From CAZXEU01 sp965207385 (GTDB taxonomy: Bacteria > Bacteroidota > Rhodothermia > Rhodothermales > Bin80), in NCBI GenBank assembly GCA_965207385.1, contig CBDBLZ010000014.1:1-64000 (forward strand): DNA of 64,000 nt. The letters run 5' to 3'. Position numbers and translations under genes: made by a program. Of this stretch, positions 17,009 to 24,765 are shown piece after piece. Numbering within the stretch: position 1 is the stretch's first letter; every line of letters begins with the position of its first letter. The notes beneath the pieces are model-generated. The model was not told the DNA's origin and did no database searches. It saw only the letters and a program-made list of their open reading frames with translations.

Positions 17009-17833
17009 ATGCGCAGACGTGCGCTCTGGACCCGGGTCGAAGAACACGCACGTTTGTGCGTGCCTGCGGCGCGCATCCTGGTTTTGGCAGGCCTGGGGCT
17101 GGTAATGCTTGGCGCTACACTGCCGCCTGTCCTCGCCCAATCCGAGCCAACCGCCCTTGAAATCTTGCGCCGCTCCGAAGACCTCATGCGCGGCACTACG
17201 CAGGCGGGCTCCTACAGCCTGCTCATTCAGCGCCCGGACTGGGAACGCGTGATCGAATTTGATTTCTGGGGCGAAGGCCAGGAAAGAGCCTTCATACTGG
17301 TCAAGGCACCCGTCAAGGAACGAGGAGTGGCCTTTCTCAAGATCCGCAGGGAAATGTGGCAGTACATTCCGAGGATCAACAGGGTAATCAAGATTCCGCC
17401 TTCCATGATGATGCAGTCATGGATGGGCTCAGGGTTCACGAATGACGATCTGGTCCGGGAATCCAGTATCGTCGAGGATTACGAGCACACGCTGGAAGCA
17501 ACAGAGGAGCTGGAGCAAGGCGCGGCCTACCGCATTTCGCTCAGGCCCAGGCCGGAGGCACCGATTGCCTGGGACCGCCTGCTATACTGGATTCGCGCGG
17601 AGGACTTCGTGCCGCTCAGGGCCGAGTTTTTCAATGAGCGCGGAGAGCGGGTCCGTACCATACGGTACGAGGATATTCGAAATCTTGGAGGCCGCACCAT
17701 TCCAAGCCGGCTGGAATTGGTGGAGGATCGCTGGCCAGACCGGAAGACCGTGATGCAACTCGATGATCTTGTATTCGACCGGCCCATCAGTCCGTCAATC
17801 TTTACGCAGTCGAACCTGCGACGCGCAAGGTAG
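17009..17833 (+). CDS. LolA-like outer membrane lipoprotein-sorting protein
   Basis: About 274 residues with an N-terminal signal/anchor helix ('ILVLAGLGLVMLGATLPPVLAQ', cleavage after 'LAQ'). The mature domain shows the pattern of LolA-like proteins found next to LolCDE-like ABC genes: 'ALEILRRSEDLMRG', 'QRAFILVKAPVKERGVAFLKI', 'MWQYIPRINRVIKIPPSMMMQSWMGS' and 'FTNDDLVRESS'. Proteins of this fold carry hydrophobic cargo across the periplasm. It leads a five-gene plus-strand cassette (two permeases, ATPase, outer-membrane protein), with a 63-bp gap to the first permease. The frame is open to 16931, but the ATG at 17009 gives a sensible N-terminus. Cargo unknown: a lipoprotein, lipid or hydrophobic compound. 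Confidence 0.8.
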   Translation: MRRRALWTRVEEHARLCVPAARILVLAGLGLVMLGATLPPVLAQSEPTALEILRRSEDLMRGTTQAGSYSLLIQRPDWERVIEFDFWGEGQERAFILVKAPVKERGVAFLKIRREMWQYIPRINRVIKIPPSMMMQSWMGSGFTNDDLVRESSIVEDYEHTLEATEELEQGAAYRISLRPRPEAPIAWDRLLYWIRAEDFVPLRAEFFNERGERVRTIRYEDIRNLGGRTIPSRLELVEDRWPDRKTVMQLDDLVFDRPISPSIFTQSNLRRAR

Positions 17834-17896
17834 AGGCCCCTTTTCCTGCGGCAGAAGCGGGATGCTCGATCCTGAAATTCACCAGATAACGCGGAA

Positions 17897-19132
17897 ATGG
17901 GCAGGCTCCTGAAGCTGGCATGGCGCGATGTCTGGCGCAACCGTAGACGAAGTGTACTGACGATAGGAGCGGTGCTCTTTGCCGTACTCCTGATTTCCCT
18001 GGCCAATTCCGTACAGTTCGGAACCTACGACGCCATGGAGGCCACCGTGGTGCGCACTTTTGTCAGCGACCTGCAAGTCCACCGGGCGGGATACCAGGAG
18101 GAACCCTCTCTGCTGGCATCCCTGGAGGAGGACGAACAACCGTGGCACGAAATGGAGCAGCACAATCCGTGGATCCAGGCTGCGACGAGGCGCCTGTCCG
18201 GATACGGGCTGGCAAGTAGCGATTCCTCCAGCGCCGGCGCGAGCATCGTCGGCGTTGAACCCGAGGCGGAAAGCCGGCTGACCACATTCGCCTCGAACCC
18301 GGTTTCCGGCCGGGCCCTCGCAGCCGGAGATCGCGGTGTCGTGCTGATCGGGGAAACGCTGGCAAAAAACCTGGGAGTCGCTGTGGGCGATACGCTGGTG
18401 CTGCTTACACAGGGCTACCAGAACGTGATGGGAGCAGACCTTTATGCTATCCAGGGTCTTCTGCGCACGGGCACGCCGGCCCTTGACCGTGCCCTGGTAG
18501 TAATGCCGCTGGCCGACAGCCAGTACCTGTTCTCCATGGAAGGCAGATTCACGGAATACGTGATCCGGACGAATGACTTTCGGAAGGCGTCGGATTACGC
18601 AGCCGCTCTGCAGGCATCCATGCCCGAAGACAAATACGAGGCGCTTGCGTGGCGCTCCATGATGCCTGAGTTGGAACAGATGCGGGCTCTGGACGACGCC
18701 GGCAATTACGTATTCTATTTCTTCCTGGTCCTGCTCATCGGATTCGAAATCTTCAATACAACGACGATGAGCATGATGGAGCGCGTGCGCGAATTCGGCG
18801 TAATGCTTTCTCTCGGCGTCAAGCCGCGCCAGATCAGTTCACTGGTGGTAATGGAGCTTGTCATCAAGGTATTGTTGGCTCTCGCTGTGGGATTTGCCAT
18901 TGCCTACGTGGCCGTGTTCCTTCTGTCGCAGAATCCCATTCCGCTTTCTGACGACATGCGTCAGATGTACGACGACTTCGGATTCACTGTGGAAGGCATC
19001 TTCTTTTCCGCGCGTCCGGCCATCTTTGTCTTTCCCCTGGCTTCCGTCGCCGTTGTCGCAAGCGCGTCCATGGTTTATCCCGTGCTCAGAATGCGCCGCT
19101 TCTCACCTGTGCAGGCCCTTCGAAGAAACTAG
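17897..19132 (+). CDS. LolC/E-type ABC permease (FtsX/MacB fold), first
   Basis: A 411-residue permease with four transmembrane helices: one at the N-terminus ('SVLTIGAVLFAVLLISLANSV', about 18-38) after 'WRDVWRNRRR', a large periplasmic MacB-like core domain (about 45-265), and three C-terminal helices (about 275-300, 322-345, 375-397). 'TTTMSMMERVREFGVMLSLGVKPRQI' is the conserved FtsX-family cytoplasmic loop that contacts the ATPase. It is followed 11 bp later by a second permease of the same type, so the transporter is probably a heterodimer as in LolCDE. Type VII ABC systems transmit force to the periplasm and extract cargo from the inner membrane. Confidence 0.88.
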   Translation: MGRLLKLAWRDVWRNRRRSVLTIGAVLFAVLLISLANSVQFGTYDAMEATVVRTFVSDLQVHRAGYQEEPSLLASLEEDEQPWHEMEQHNPWIQAATRRLSGYGLASSDSSSAGASIVGVEPEAESRLTTFASNPVSGRALAAGDRGVVLIGETLAKNLGVAVGDTLVLLTQGYQNVMGADLYAIQGLLRTGTPALDRALVVMPLADSQYLFSMEGRFTEYVIRTNDFRKASDYAAALQASMPEDKYEALAWRSMMPELEQMRALDDAGNYVFYFFLVLLIGFEIFNTTTMSMMERVREFGVMLSLGVKPRQISSLVVMELVIKVLLALAVGFAIAYVAVFLLSQNPIPLSDDMRQMYDDFGFTVEGIFFSARPAIFVFPLASVAVVASASMVYPVLRMRRFSPVQALRRN

Positions 19133-19143
19133 TCCCTGGCAGC

Positions 19144-20367
19144 ATGCTCGCAAAGATCGCCTGGCGCAACATCTGGCGGAACCCGCGCAGGTCTTGGGTC
19201 CTGATTTCAGCCCTTGCCATCGGGGTGTTTTGCTTTGTGGGAGGACTCGCCTACGTGGATGGCTTCTTCCAGCAAATGATCAAAGGCGCAATACAGCTTC
19301 AGGGCGGACACATCCAGATCGCGCGCACCGGCTACGGTGATAACCCGACCATACAGTCATATATCGCGGACGCCGCTCCGGTACAAGCGGCTGTCGAGAG
19401 TCTTGAAGGCGTCAGGCCCTCTGCATCCGTTCGTACGCCCGGCATGATCAACAGTGCGGACCAGGCCTCCGGCGTCATGATTGTCGGTGTAGATCCGGAG
19501 CGCGAAGTGGGTCTTTCACCCATTCCCGAGTCGGTAGTGGACGGAGCCTATCTTCCGGCGACCGGCGACGAAAACGTGGTGCTCCTGGGAGAAGCTCTCG
19601 CACAGCGGCTGAACGTGCTGACTGGAGAGAGAATTGTCCTGATGGCCAACGATGTGGACAACGAAATCTCCGCGGGCGCCTACAGGGTGGCAGGCCTGTT
19701 CCGGACCAGCAGCCGCGATTTTGACAAGACGCACGTATACCTGCATGCGGAACAGGCTCGCGCGCTCCTGGGCTACGGCACAGATGCGGTCTCCGCGGTT
19801 TCCCTGGTGCTGCCCACGGGCATGGACCTGAATTCCGCGACGGAGCCGCTCAGGCAAGAGCTGGAATCACTCGGCCTGGAGGTATTGACCTGGGAAGACC
19901 GGATGCCGGTACTCGTACTCATGAGCGAAATGACGGACATGGCCAACGTTATTCTTGTCATCATTCTCTTTACGGCGATCGCCTTTACGCTCGTGAACTC
20001 GTTCATCATGGTGATCTTCGAGCGCATCCGGGAGATCGGCATTATGGCAGCCGGTGGTGTGCGTCCCCGTCAGGTACGAACCATGCTGTTTCTTGAAGCG
20101 CTCTTTGTGGTGTTGATCGGAACGCTCGTGGGCAGCGCACTGGCTCTCGGCATGATTGCCTGGTGGAGTCGCGCCGGGCTGGACCTTGGCCGATTCGCCG
20201 AGGGGTTGAGCTCTTTTGGTGCTGCATCGGTGATCTATCCTTACGTCGACTGGGGCCACATCCTGAGTGGCTTCGTCATGATCTTCCTTATCGTGCTGCT
20301 AGCCGTGCTATACCCGGCCATCAAGGCCAGCCGGTTCAAGATCGTAGACGCAATGACGCATGTCTGA
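19144..20367 (+). CDS. LolC/E-type ABC permease (FtsX/MacB fold), second
   Basis: A 407-residue permease paralogous to the preceding one. It has the same 'AWRNIWRNPRRSWVLISALAIG' start, a periplasmic domain with 'LQGGHIQIARTGYGD', 'NVVLLGEALAQRLNV' and 'YRVAGLFRTSSRDFD', and the FtsX loop 'NSFIMVIFERIREIGIMAAGGVRPRQVRTM' followed by two C-terminal helices. 'GGHIQI' is typical of LolE-like subunits. Its stop codon overlaps the ATPase start by 8 bp, suggesting coupled synthesis of permease and ATPase. With the previous gene it should form the membrane part of an asymmetric transporter. Confidence 0.88.
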   Translation: MLAKIAWRNIWRNPRRSWVLISALAIGVFCFVGGLAYVDGFFQQMIKGAIQLQGGHIQIARTGYGDNPTIQSYIADAAPVQAAVESLEGVRPSASVRTPGMINSADQASGVMIVGVDPEREVGLSPIPESVVDGAYLPATGDENVVLLGEALAQRLNVLTGERIVLMANDVDNEISAGAYRVAGLFRTSSRDFDKTHVYLHAEQARALLGYGTDAVSAVSLVLPTGMDLNSATEPLRQELESLGLEVLTWEDRMPVLVLMSEMTDMANVILVIILFTAIAFTLVNSFIMVIFERIREIGIMAAGGVRPRQVRTMLFLEALFVVLIGTLVGSALALGMIAWWSRAGLDLGRFAEGLSSFGAASVIYPYVDWGHILSGFVMIFLIVLLAVLYPAIKASRFKIVDAMTHV

Positions 20368-21115
20368 CCATTCATTTGCAGCGGATGCCAAAGCCAAGGC
20401 GATTGCCGAGCCGGGGCCTCCGGCAGGTCTCGTGTGCACGCAGGACCTTGTGAAAGTGTACCAGGCCAAAGGCCACCTGCCCGTAACGGCGCTCGACGGG
20501 GTCAGCTTTGGCATGGCCAGCGGCGAATTCACCGCTGTCGCCGGCCCCTCGGGCTCCGGCAAGACCACGTTGCTCAATCTTGTGGGCGGCCTTGACCAGC
20601 CTACGTCCGGCTCCGTCGAGGTGGCCGGCCAGGGTCTCTCGCAGCTCAGCCGCAACGCTCTGGCTGAGTTCAGACTGCGCAACCTTGGATTCATCTTCCA
20701 GGCCTACAACCTTATCCCGGTCCTGTCCGCCGAGGAAAACGCCGAATTCACGCTGCTGCTTCAGGGCGTCAGGGCGCGAGAGCGCCACGCGCGCGTCGTT
20801 CGTGAATTCGAGGACCTCGGGATTGAAAAAGAGCTCATCCGCCGGCGCCCGAACGAGCTCAGCGGCGGACAGCAGCAGCGTGTCGCCATCGCAAGAGCGC
20901 TTGTCTCCAGACCCAAGCTCATTCTGGCTGACGAGCCCACAGCCAATCTCGATTCGAAGACCGGTGCCCGGCTGCTGGACAAGATGCGCGATCTGAACGA
21001 GCGCACAGGCATCACCTTTCTGTTTTCGACGCACGATCCAATGGTTATCGAGCGTGCGCGCCGCCTTGTAACGCTGCGCGACGGCCGCATTGCGGGTGAC
21101 GAAGTCTTCTCCTGA
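20360..21115 (+). CDS. LolD-type ABC transporter ATPase
   Basis: A 251-residue ATP-binding subunit. Walker A is 'GPSGSGKTT' at 62-70, the signature is 'LSGGQQQRVAIARAL', Walker B 'LILADEPTANLDS', and the H-loop 'STHDPM'. The 'NAEFTLLLQGVRARER' and 'RNLGFIFQAYNLIPVLSAEENAE' segments are typical of the LolD/MacB ATPase group. About 20 extra residues precede the usual start. It powers the two permeases encoded just upstream; it overlaps the second by 8 bp. Confidence 0.92.
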   Translation: MSDHSFAADAKAKAIAEPGPPAGLVCTQDLVKVYQAKGHLPVTALDGVSFGMASGEFTAVAGPSGSGKTTLLNLVGGLDQPTSGSVEVAGQGLSQLSRNALAEFRLRNLGFIFQAYNLIPVLSAEENAEFTLLLQGVRARERHARVVREFEDLGIEKELIRRRPNELSGGQQQRVAIARALVSRPKLILADEPTANLDSKTGARLLDKMRDLNERTGITFLFSTHDPMVIERARRLVTLRDGRIAGDEVFS

Positions 21116-21125
21116 CACAGGCGTT

Positions 21126-22274
21126 GTGTGTCGTCATTGCCACAGTACCTCCCGGCAAGTAGCGCTCCTTGCTCTCTTGATCGCCTGCCTGCACGTTTGG
21201 CCGCACGCGACGCGAGCGCAGTCGAGCCTGCAGGTGCACGGCTACGTAAAGAACCTTGGGATCCGGTCGGCCTCCATGGTAACGGGCGAGCCCTTCTTTC
21301 TGAACCTGGGCCGGCACCGCGCCGCCGCAAGATTGCATGCGGGCCCGCGTTTCGTCGCCGAAGCCTGGCTGGACACGGAGGTCCTGTTTGGCAGCTTTCT
21401 GGAAACGGACGAATTTGCGCTGTCGAAGGAGTTTAATCCGCCCCAGCGATTCGACCTCAACTGGCCGGTGGCTTCAAGTGAATCCATTGAAATCCACCAG
21501 CAGCTGTTTCGAGCTCTGGCCACGGTCTATTTTGGCCAGTCGCATGTCACGGTTGGACGGCAGCGCGTAGCGTGGGGCACCGGCTTTGCATGGAACCCGA
21601 CCGACATCATCAATCCGTTCAACCCGGGGGCCATAGAACTGGGAGAGCGCTCCGGGGCAGATGCAGCCTATGCCAGCCTCCAGCTAAATGCAACGAGCCG
21701 CATCGAACTGGTTGGGGCGCTTGCCGATCAGAGCAACGTGTACGCGGCCAGGGCAAGCACAAACTACCGCTCGTATGACGTGTCGGTCATGGGCGCTGCC
21801 ATCGGAAGCAGTTGGGTGGCCGGAGCTGACTTTGCGGGTTACCTGGGTGGCGCCGGCCTTCGAGGAGAGGCGGCGTACAGCTCAAGTTCCCGGACTGTAC
21901 GCACGGTCGTCAATGCCGACTACTCGTTTGCCGCGGGATTCTACGGACTCGCAGAATGGTACTTTAACGGGGAGGGCAAGGGCGACAAGCGTGACTATGC
22001 CGCCATTTCGTCCGGACCGGTTCGCACATTCAGCCTCGCCAGGCACTATGTGGCAGTTTCCGTAAGCGCATCCCTTTCGCCACTGCTCGGCGGGGCCCTG
22101 TACGGCCTTGCCAACCTCAATGACGGCAGTGTGCTCGCTGGACCGTCGCTTGGATATTCATTGGCCCGGAATCTGGAATTCGCGGCCAGCACTTACTTCT
22201 TCCTCGGTGGATCAGGTACCGAATACGGGGATAGCCATCACGTCGTTTTCGCTTCACTTCAGTGGTATTACTGA
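21126..22274 (+). CDS. Outer-membrane beta-barrel protein of the ABC cassette
   Basis: About 382 residues. The best start is the GTG at 21126, 10 bp after the ATPase stop, giving a signal peptide with core 'VALLALLIACLHVW' and cleavage near 'ATRAQ'. The mature part consists of alternating amphipathic strands, e.g. 'YVKNLGIRS', 'LATVYFGQSHVTVGRQRVAWG', 'VSVMGAAIGSS', 'VVFASLQWYY', and ends in an aromatic residue (YY), as outer-membrane barrels do. 'GRQRVAWGTGFAWNPTDIINPFNPG' is reminiscent of DUF1302-like porin-type proteins. A TTG at 21090, inside the ATPase gene, is the longer alternative. As the last gene of the cassette it could be the outer-membrane receiver or exit channel for the LolA-like/ABC pathway; this role is inference. 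Confidence 0.75.
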   Translation: MCRHCHSTSRQVALLALLIACLHVWPHATRAQSSLQVHGYVKNLGIRSASMVTGEPFFLNLGRHRAAARLHAGPRFVAEAWLDTEVLFGSFLETDEFALSKEFNPPQRFDLNWPVASSESIEIHQQLFRALATVYFGQSHVTVGRQRVAWGTGFAWNPTDIINPFNPGAIELGERSGADAAYASLQLNATSRIELVGALADQSNVYAARASTNYRSYDVSVMGAAIGSSWVAGADFAGYLGGAGLRGEAAYSSSSRTVRTVVNADYSFAAGFYGLAEWYFNGEGKGDKRDYAAISSGPVRTFSLARHYVAVSVSASLSPLLGGALYGLANLNDGSVLAGPSLGYSLARNLEFAASTYFFLGGSGTEYGDSHHVVFASLQWYY

Positions 22275-22385
22275 GGTGGTTCACGCCTGGCGAAGGAAGT
22301 GCCCTGCAGTGCGATGCATGGGTGCTGCAGCGCCGCCGTGTTGCGATTCCGATTGCAGAGCTACCGTACCATGGCCCATGCACCT

Positions 22386-22419
22386 GCCCTTAGGCCGTGC
22401 CGGTACGGCCTGACAGGGC
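22386..22419 (+). terminator. Strong hairpin downstream of the ABC cassette
   Basis: AGGCCGT at 22392-22398 pairs perfectly with ACGGCCT at 22405-22411 around a six-base loop, and GCCCT at 22386-22390 pairs with AGGGC at 22415-22419 outside it, giving a stem of about 12 bp with a small internal loop. It lies 112 bp after the barrel gene stop and 155 bp before the DUF1801 gene. No T-tract follows, so it may protect a 3' end or act with Rho. The rest of 22275-22573 shows no gene. Confidence 0.4.
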
Positions 22420-22573
22420 GCGCAGCTGACGAGCAAATGACACCGCAAATGATGTACCCGGGTGCCAGAAGCCGTACAATCCCCGGGACATGCATTATTG
22501 AGTACGGATCGGTAGTTGACCCTGGGCGGCGGCCAATGCCGCCGAGTCATTTGCCGGATATTGAATACCGTCC

Positions 22574-22948
22574 ATGACACGCAAGCGCCCGACAACCATC
22601 GAGGAATACATTGAGGCGGCTCCACCCGAGGGACAGCCTCTGTTGCGCCGGCTGCATGCGCTGCTCAAGAGTGTGGCTCCGGGCGCCCAGGAGGCCATCA
22701 AGTGGGGCACTCCGTTCTTCGTCGAACCGAGATTCCTGTTTGCCTTCTCCGCCCACAAGGCCCATTTGAGCTTCAGCCCGCATGAGGAGGCCATCAAGGA
22801 GTTCAGGGAGGAGCTTGCCGAGCACCAGACAACCAAGTATACGCTCAAGGTCCCTTACACAGATTCCCTGCCGGAGGACCTAATCCGCAGGATGGCAGAG
22901 TACTGCCTGCATGTTGTAAGCAGGCGGGACGATACCAGCTTCTGGTAA
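22574..22948 (+). CDS. DUF1801 / YdhG-like protein
   Basis: A 124-residue soluble protein of the DUF1801 family. It has the standard pattern: 'TIEEYIEAAPPEGQPLLRRLHALLK' helix, 'APGAQEAIKWGTPFF' (usually 'xxEAIKWGxP'), 'LFAFSAHKAHLSFSPHEEAIKEF', and the C-terminal 'TLKVPYTDSLPEDLIRRMAEYCL'. Some members are called iron chaperones, but the biochemical role is not settled. It converges on the GMC oxidoreductase gene with 84 bp between stops. Confidence 0.85.
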   Translation: MTRKRPTTIEEYIEAAPPEGQPLLRRLHALLKSVAPGAQEAIKWGTPFFVEPRFLFAFSAHKAHLSFSPHEEAIKEFREELAEHQTTKYTLKVPYTDSLPEDLIRRMAEYCLHVVSRRDDTSFW

Positions 22949-23032
22949 CGCGGCCCCTGCCAATTTCAGCGGGTTGTCGAGCGCTGCGCTGACAATCGAT
23001 CGGCCGGCGACGGACACATCCGCAATCTGGGA

Positions 23033-24733
23033 CTAGTCCAGAGCACCGCGCTCCAGCTCCCGAACGGCGTGGTCGCATGCCCTTGCCGTCAGGGCCATGT
23101 ACGTGAGCGAAGGATTCTGGCACGCCGACGAAGTCATGCACGCCCCGTCGGTGACGTAGAGGTTGGGCACGTCGTGGCACTGGTTGAATGCACCGAGGAC
23201 GGACGTAGCCGGATCGCGCCCCATGCGCGCCGCCCCCATTTCATGGTTGCCCAGGCCCGGTGCGTCCTGGTAATTGTCATACGGTCGGATATCCCTGGCT
23301 CCGGCAGCCTCCAGCATTTCGGCTGCCGTGGCCATCATGTCCTTCCGCATCGCGCGATCGTTGGCATCCCGCGTGACGTGGAAGCGCAACACCGGCACGC
23401 CCCAGGTGTCCTTCAATTCGTCGTCCAACTCGCAGAAGTTCTCGAATCTCGGGAGCACCTCACCGAATCCGCCAAGGCCCATGCGCCACGGTCCAGGCAC
23501 GCGCAGCCTTTCCTTCAGCTCTTCGCCAAGTCCACGTGCGCTACTCCCGCGGTTCCACCCTTGCCTGCTTGCGGATCCCTGAAAGCCGTATCCGCGCACG
23601 AAGTCCGGATGTCGGGAGGCTTCATCCAGGTTTCGAAAGCGGGGGATATAGATCCCGTTCGGCCGGTTTCCCTGGTAGTATCGATCCTCATAGCCACCAA
23701 AGAACCCGGATGCCCCTACGTGATAGTGGTGGTCCATGAGGTAGTGGCCCAGCACGCCGCTCGAATTGGCAATGCCGTCAGGAAAGGCCCGACTCCTGGA
23801 CAGGAGCATAATGCGGGCCGTATTCATGGAAGAGGCACAAAGGAATATGAGGCGGGCACGAAAGCGCAGTTCTTCGCCCGTCTCGGTATCTATGACCCGT
23901 ACTCCCGTTGCCCTTCCTCGCGCTTCGTCGTAGTCGACACACGTTACCATGCTGTGGGGACGCAGCGTAAGGTTGCCCGTGCGCCGCGCAGCCGGGAGGG
24001 CCACGCTTTGCGTGCTGTAGTAGGAACCTGTTGAACAGCCCCTTTCGCACGGACCGCAGTAGTGGCATGCCGCCCGGTCACCGAGAGGTCTGGTTAGCGT
24101 TGCCGAGCGACCAATGGTCATGATCCGCCCCGGAAAGGCGGCCTCGATGCGTGCCTTGGCTACCTTTTCCACGGCGTTCATTTCCATCGGGGGCTGCATG
24201 ATTCCATCCGGAAGGTGAGCGAGGCCTTCAGGCTGGCCGCTCACCCCAATGGTTCGTTCCACGTAGTCATACCACGGCGCCAGGTCGGCATACCGAATCG
24301 GCCAGTCCACTCCGTGGCCATCCTCGATGTTGGCCAGGAAATCCTGCGGGCCGAAGCGATAGGACTGACGCGCCCACATCAGGGACCTGCCTCCTACCAC
24401 GTTGGCCTGGATCCACGTATAAGGCTCCTCCTGGACATAGGGATGCTCGCGGTCATTCATGAAAAAATGCCGCGTGGCTTCCGAAAATGCATAGGTCTTG
24501 CTCTGCACCGGGTACTCCGATTGAGCTAACTGAGGCGGCACCCGTCCCCGGTGCGGCAGCTCCCATGGTGGCTTGTGCTCGGTGACGTAATCAACAACGT
24601 GTTCCACCATCCTGCCTCGCTCGAGAACCAGCGTACGAAGCCCTTTCTCGCAGAGCTCCTTCAAGGCCCAGCCGCCAGACATTCCGGATCCGACCACTAT
24701 GGCGTCAAAGATCTCGCGCTGGCGAAAATGCAT
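23033..24733 (-). CDS. GMC-family FAD oxidoreductase
   Basis: A 566-residue flavoenzyme of the glucose-methanol-choline family. The FAD dinucleotide motif is 'VVGSGMSGGWALKEL' near residues 12-26. A cysteine-rich stretch, 'CHYCGPCERGC' (middle of the protein), is typical of the bacterial branch that works with cytochromes. The C-terminal domain carries the catalytic pair in 'NHEMGAARMG' (His) and 'CQNPSLTYMAL' (Asn). These enzymes oxidise alcohols or sugars. No twin-arginine signal is seen and no gluconate-dehydrogenase subunit 3 gene is adjacent. It follows the DUF6807 gene by 32 bp on the same strand. The frame extends to 24814, but the ATG at 24733 matches the family N-terminus. Confidence 0.9.
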   Translation of the reverse strand: MHFRQREIFDAIVVGSGMSGGWALKELCEKGLRTLVLERGRMVEHVVDYVTEHKPPWELPHRGRVPPQLAQSEYPVQSKTYAFSEATRHFFMNDREHPYVQEEPYTWIQANVVGGRSLMWARQSYRFGPQDFLANIEDGHGVDWPIRYADLAPWYDYVERTIGVSGQPEGLAHLPDGIMQPPMEMNAVEKVAKARIEAAFPGRIMTIGRSATLTRPLGDRAACHYCGPCERGCSTGSYYSTQSVALPAARRTGNLTLRPHSMVTCVDYDEARGRATGVRVIDTETGEELRFRARLIFLCASSMNTARIMLLSRSRAFPDGIANSSGVLGHYLMDHHYHVGASGFFGGYEDRYYQGNRPNGIYIPRFRNLDEASRHPDFVRGYGFQGSASRQGWNRGSSARGLGEELKERLRVPGPWRMGLGGFGEVLPRFENFCELDDELKDTWGVPVLRFHVTRDANDRAMRKDMMATAAEMLEAAGARDIRPYDNYQDAPGLGNHEMGAARMGRDPATSVLGAFNQCHDVPNLYVTDGACMTSSACQNPSLTYMALTARACDHAVRELERGALD

Positions 24734-24765
24734 GCTCAATCGCGGGCTTGGCTGGCTGGTAATAC

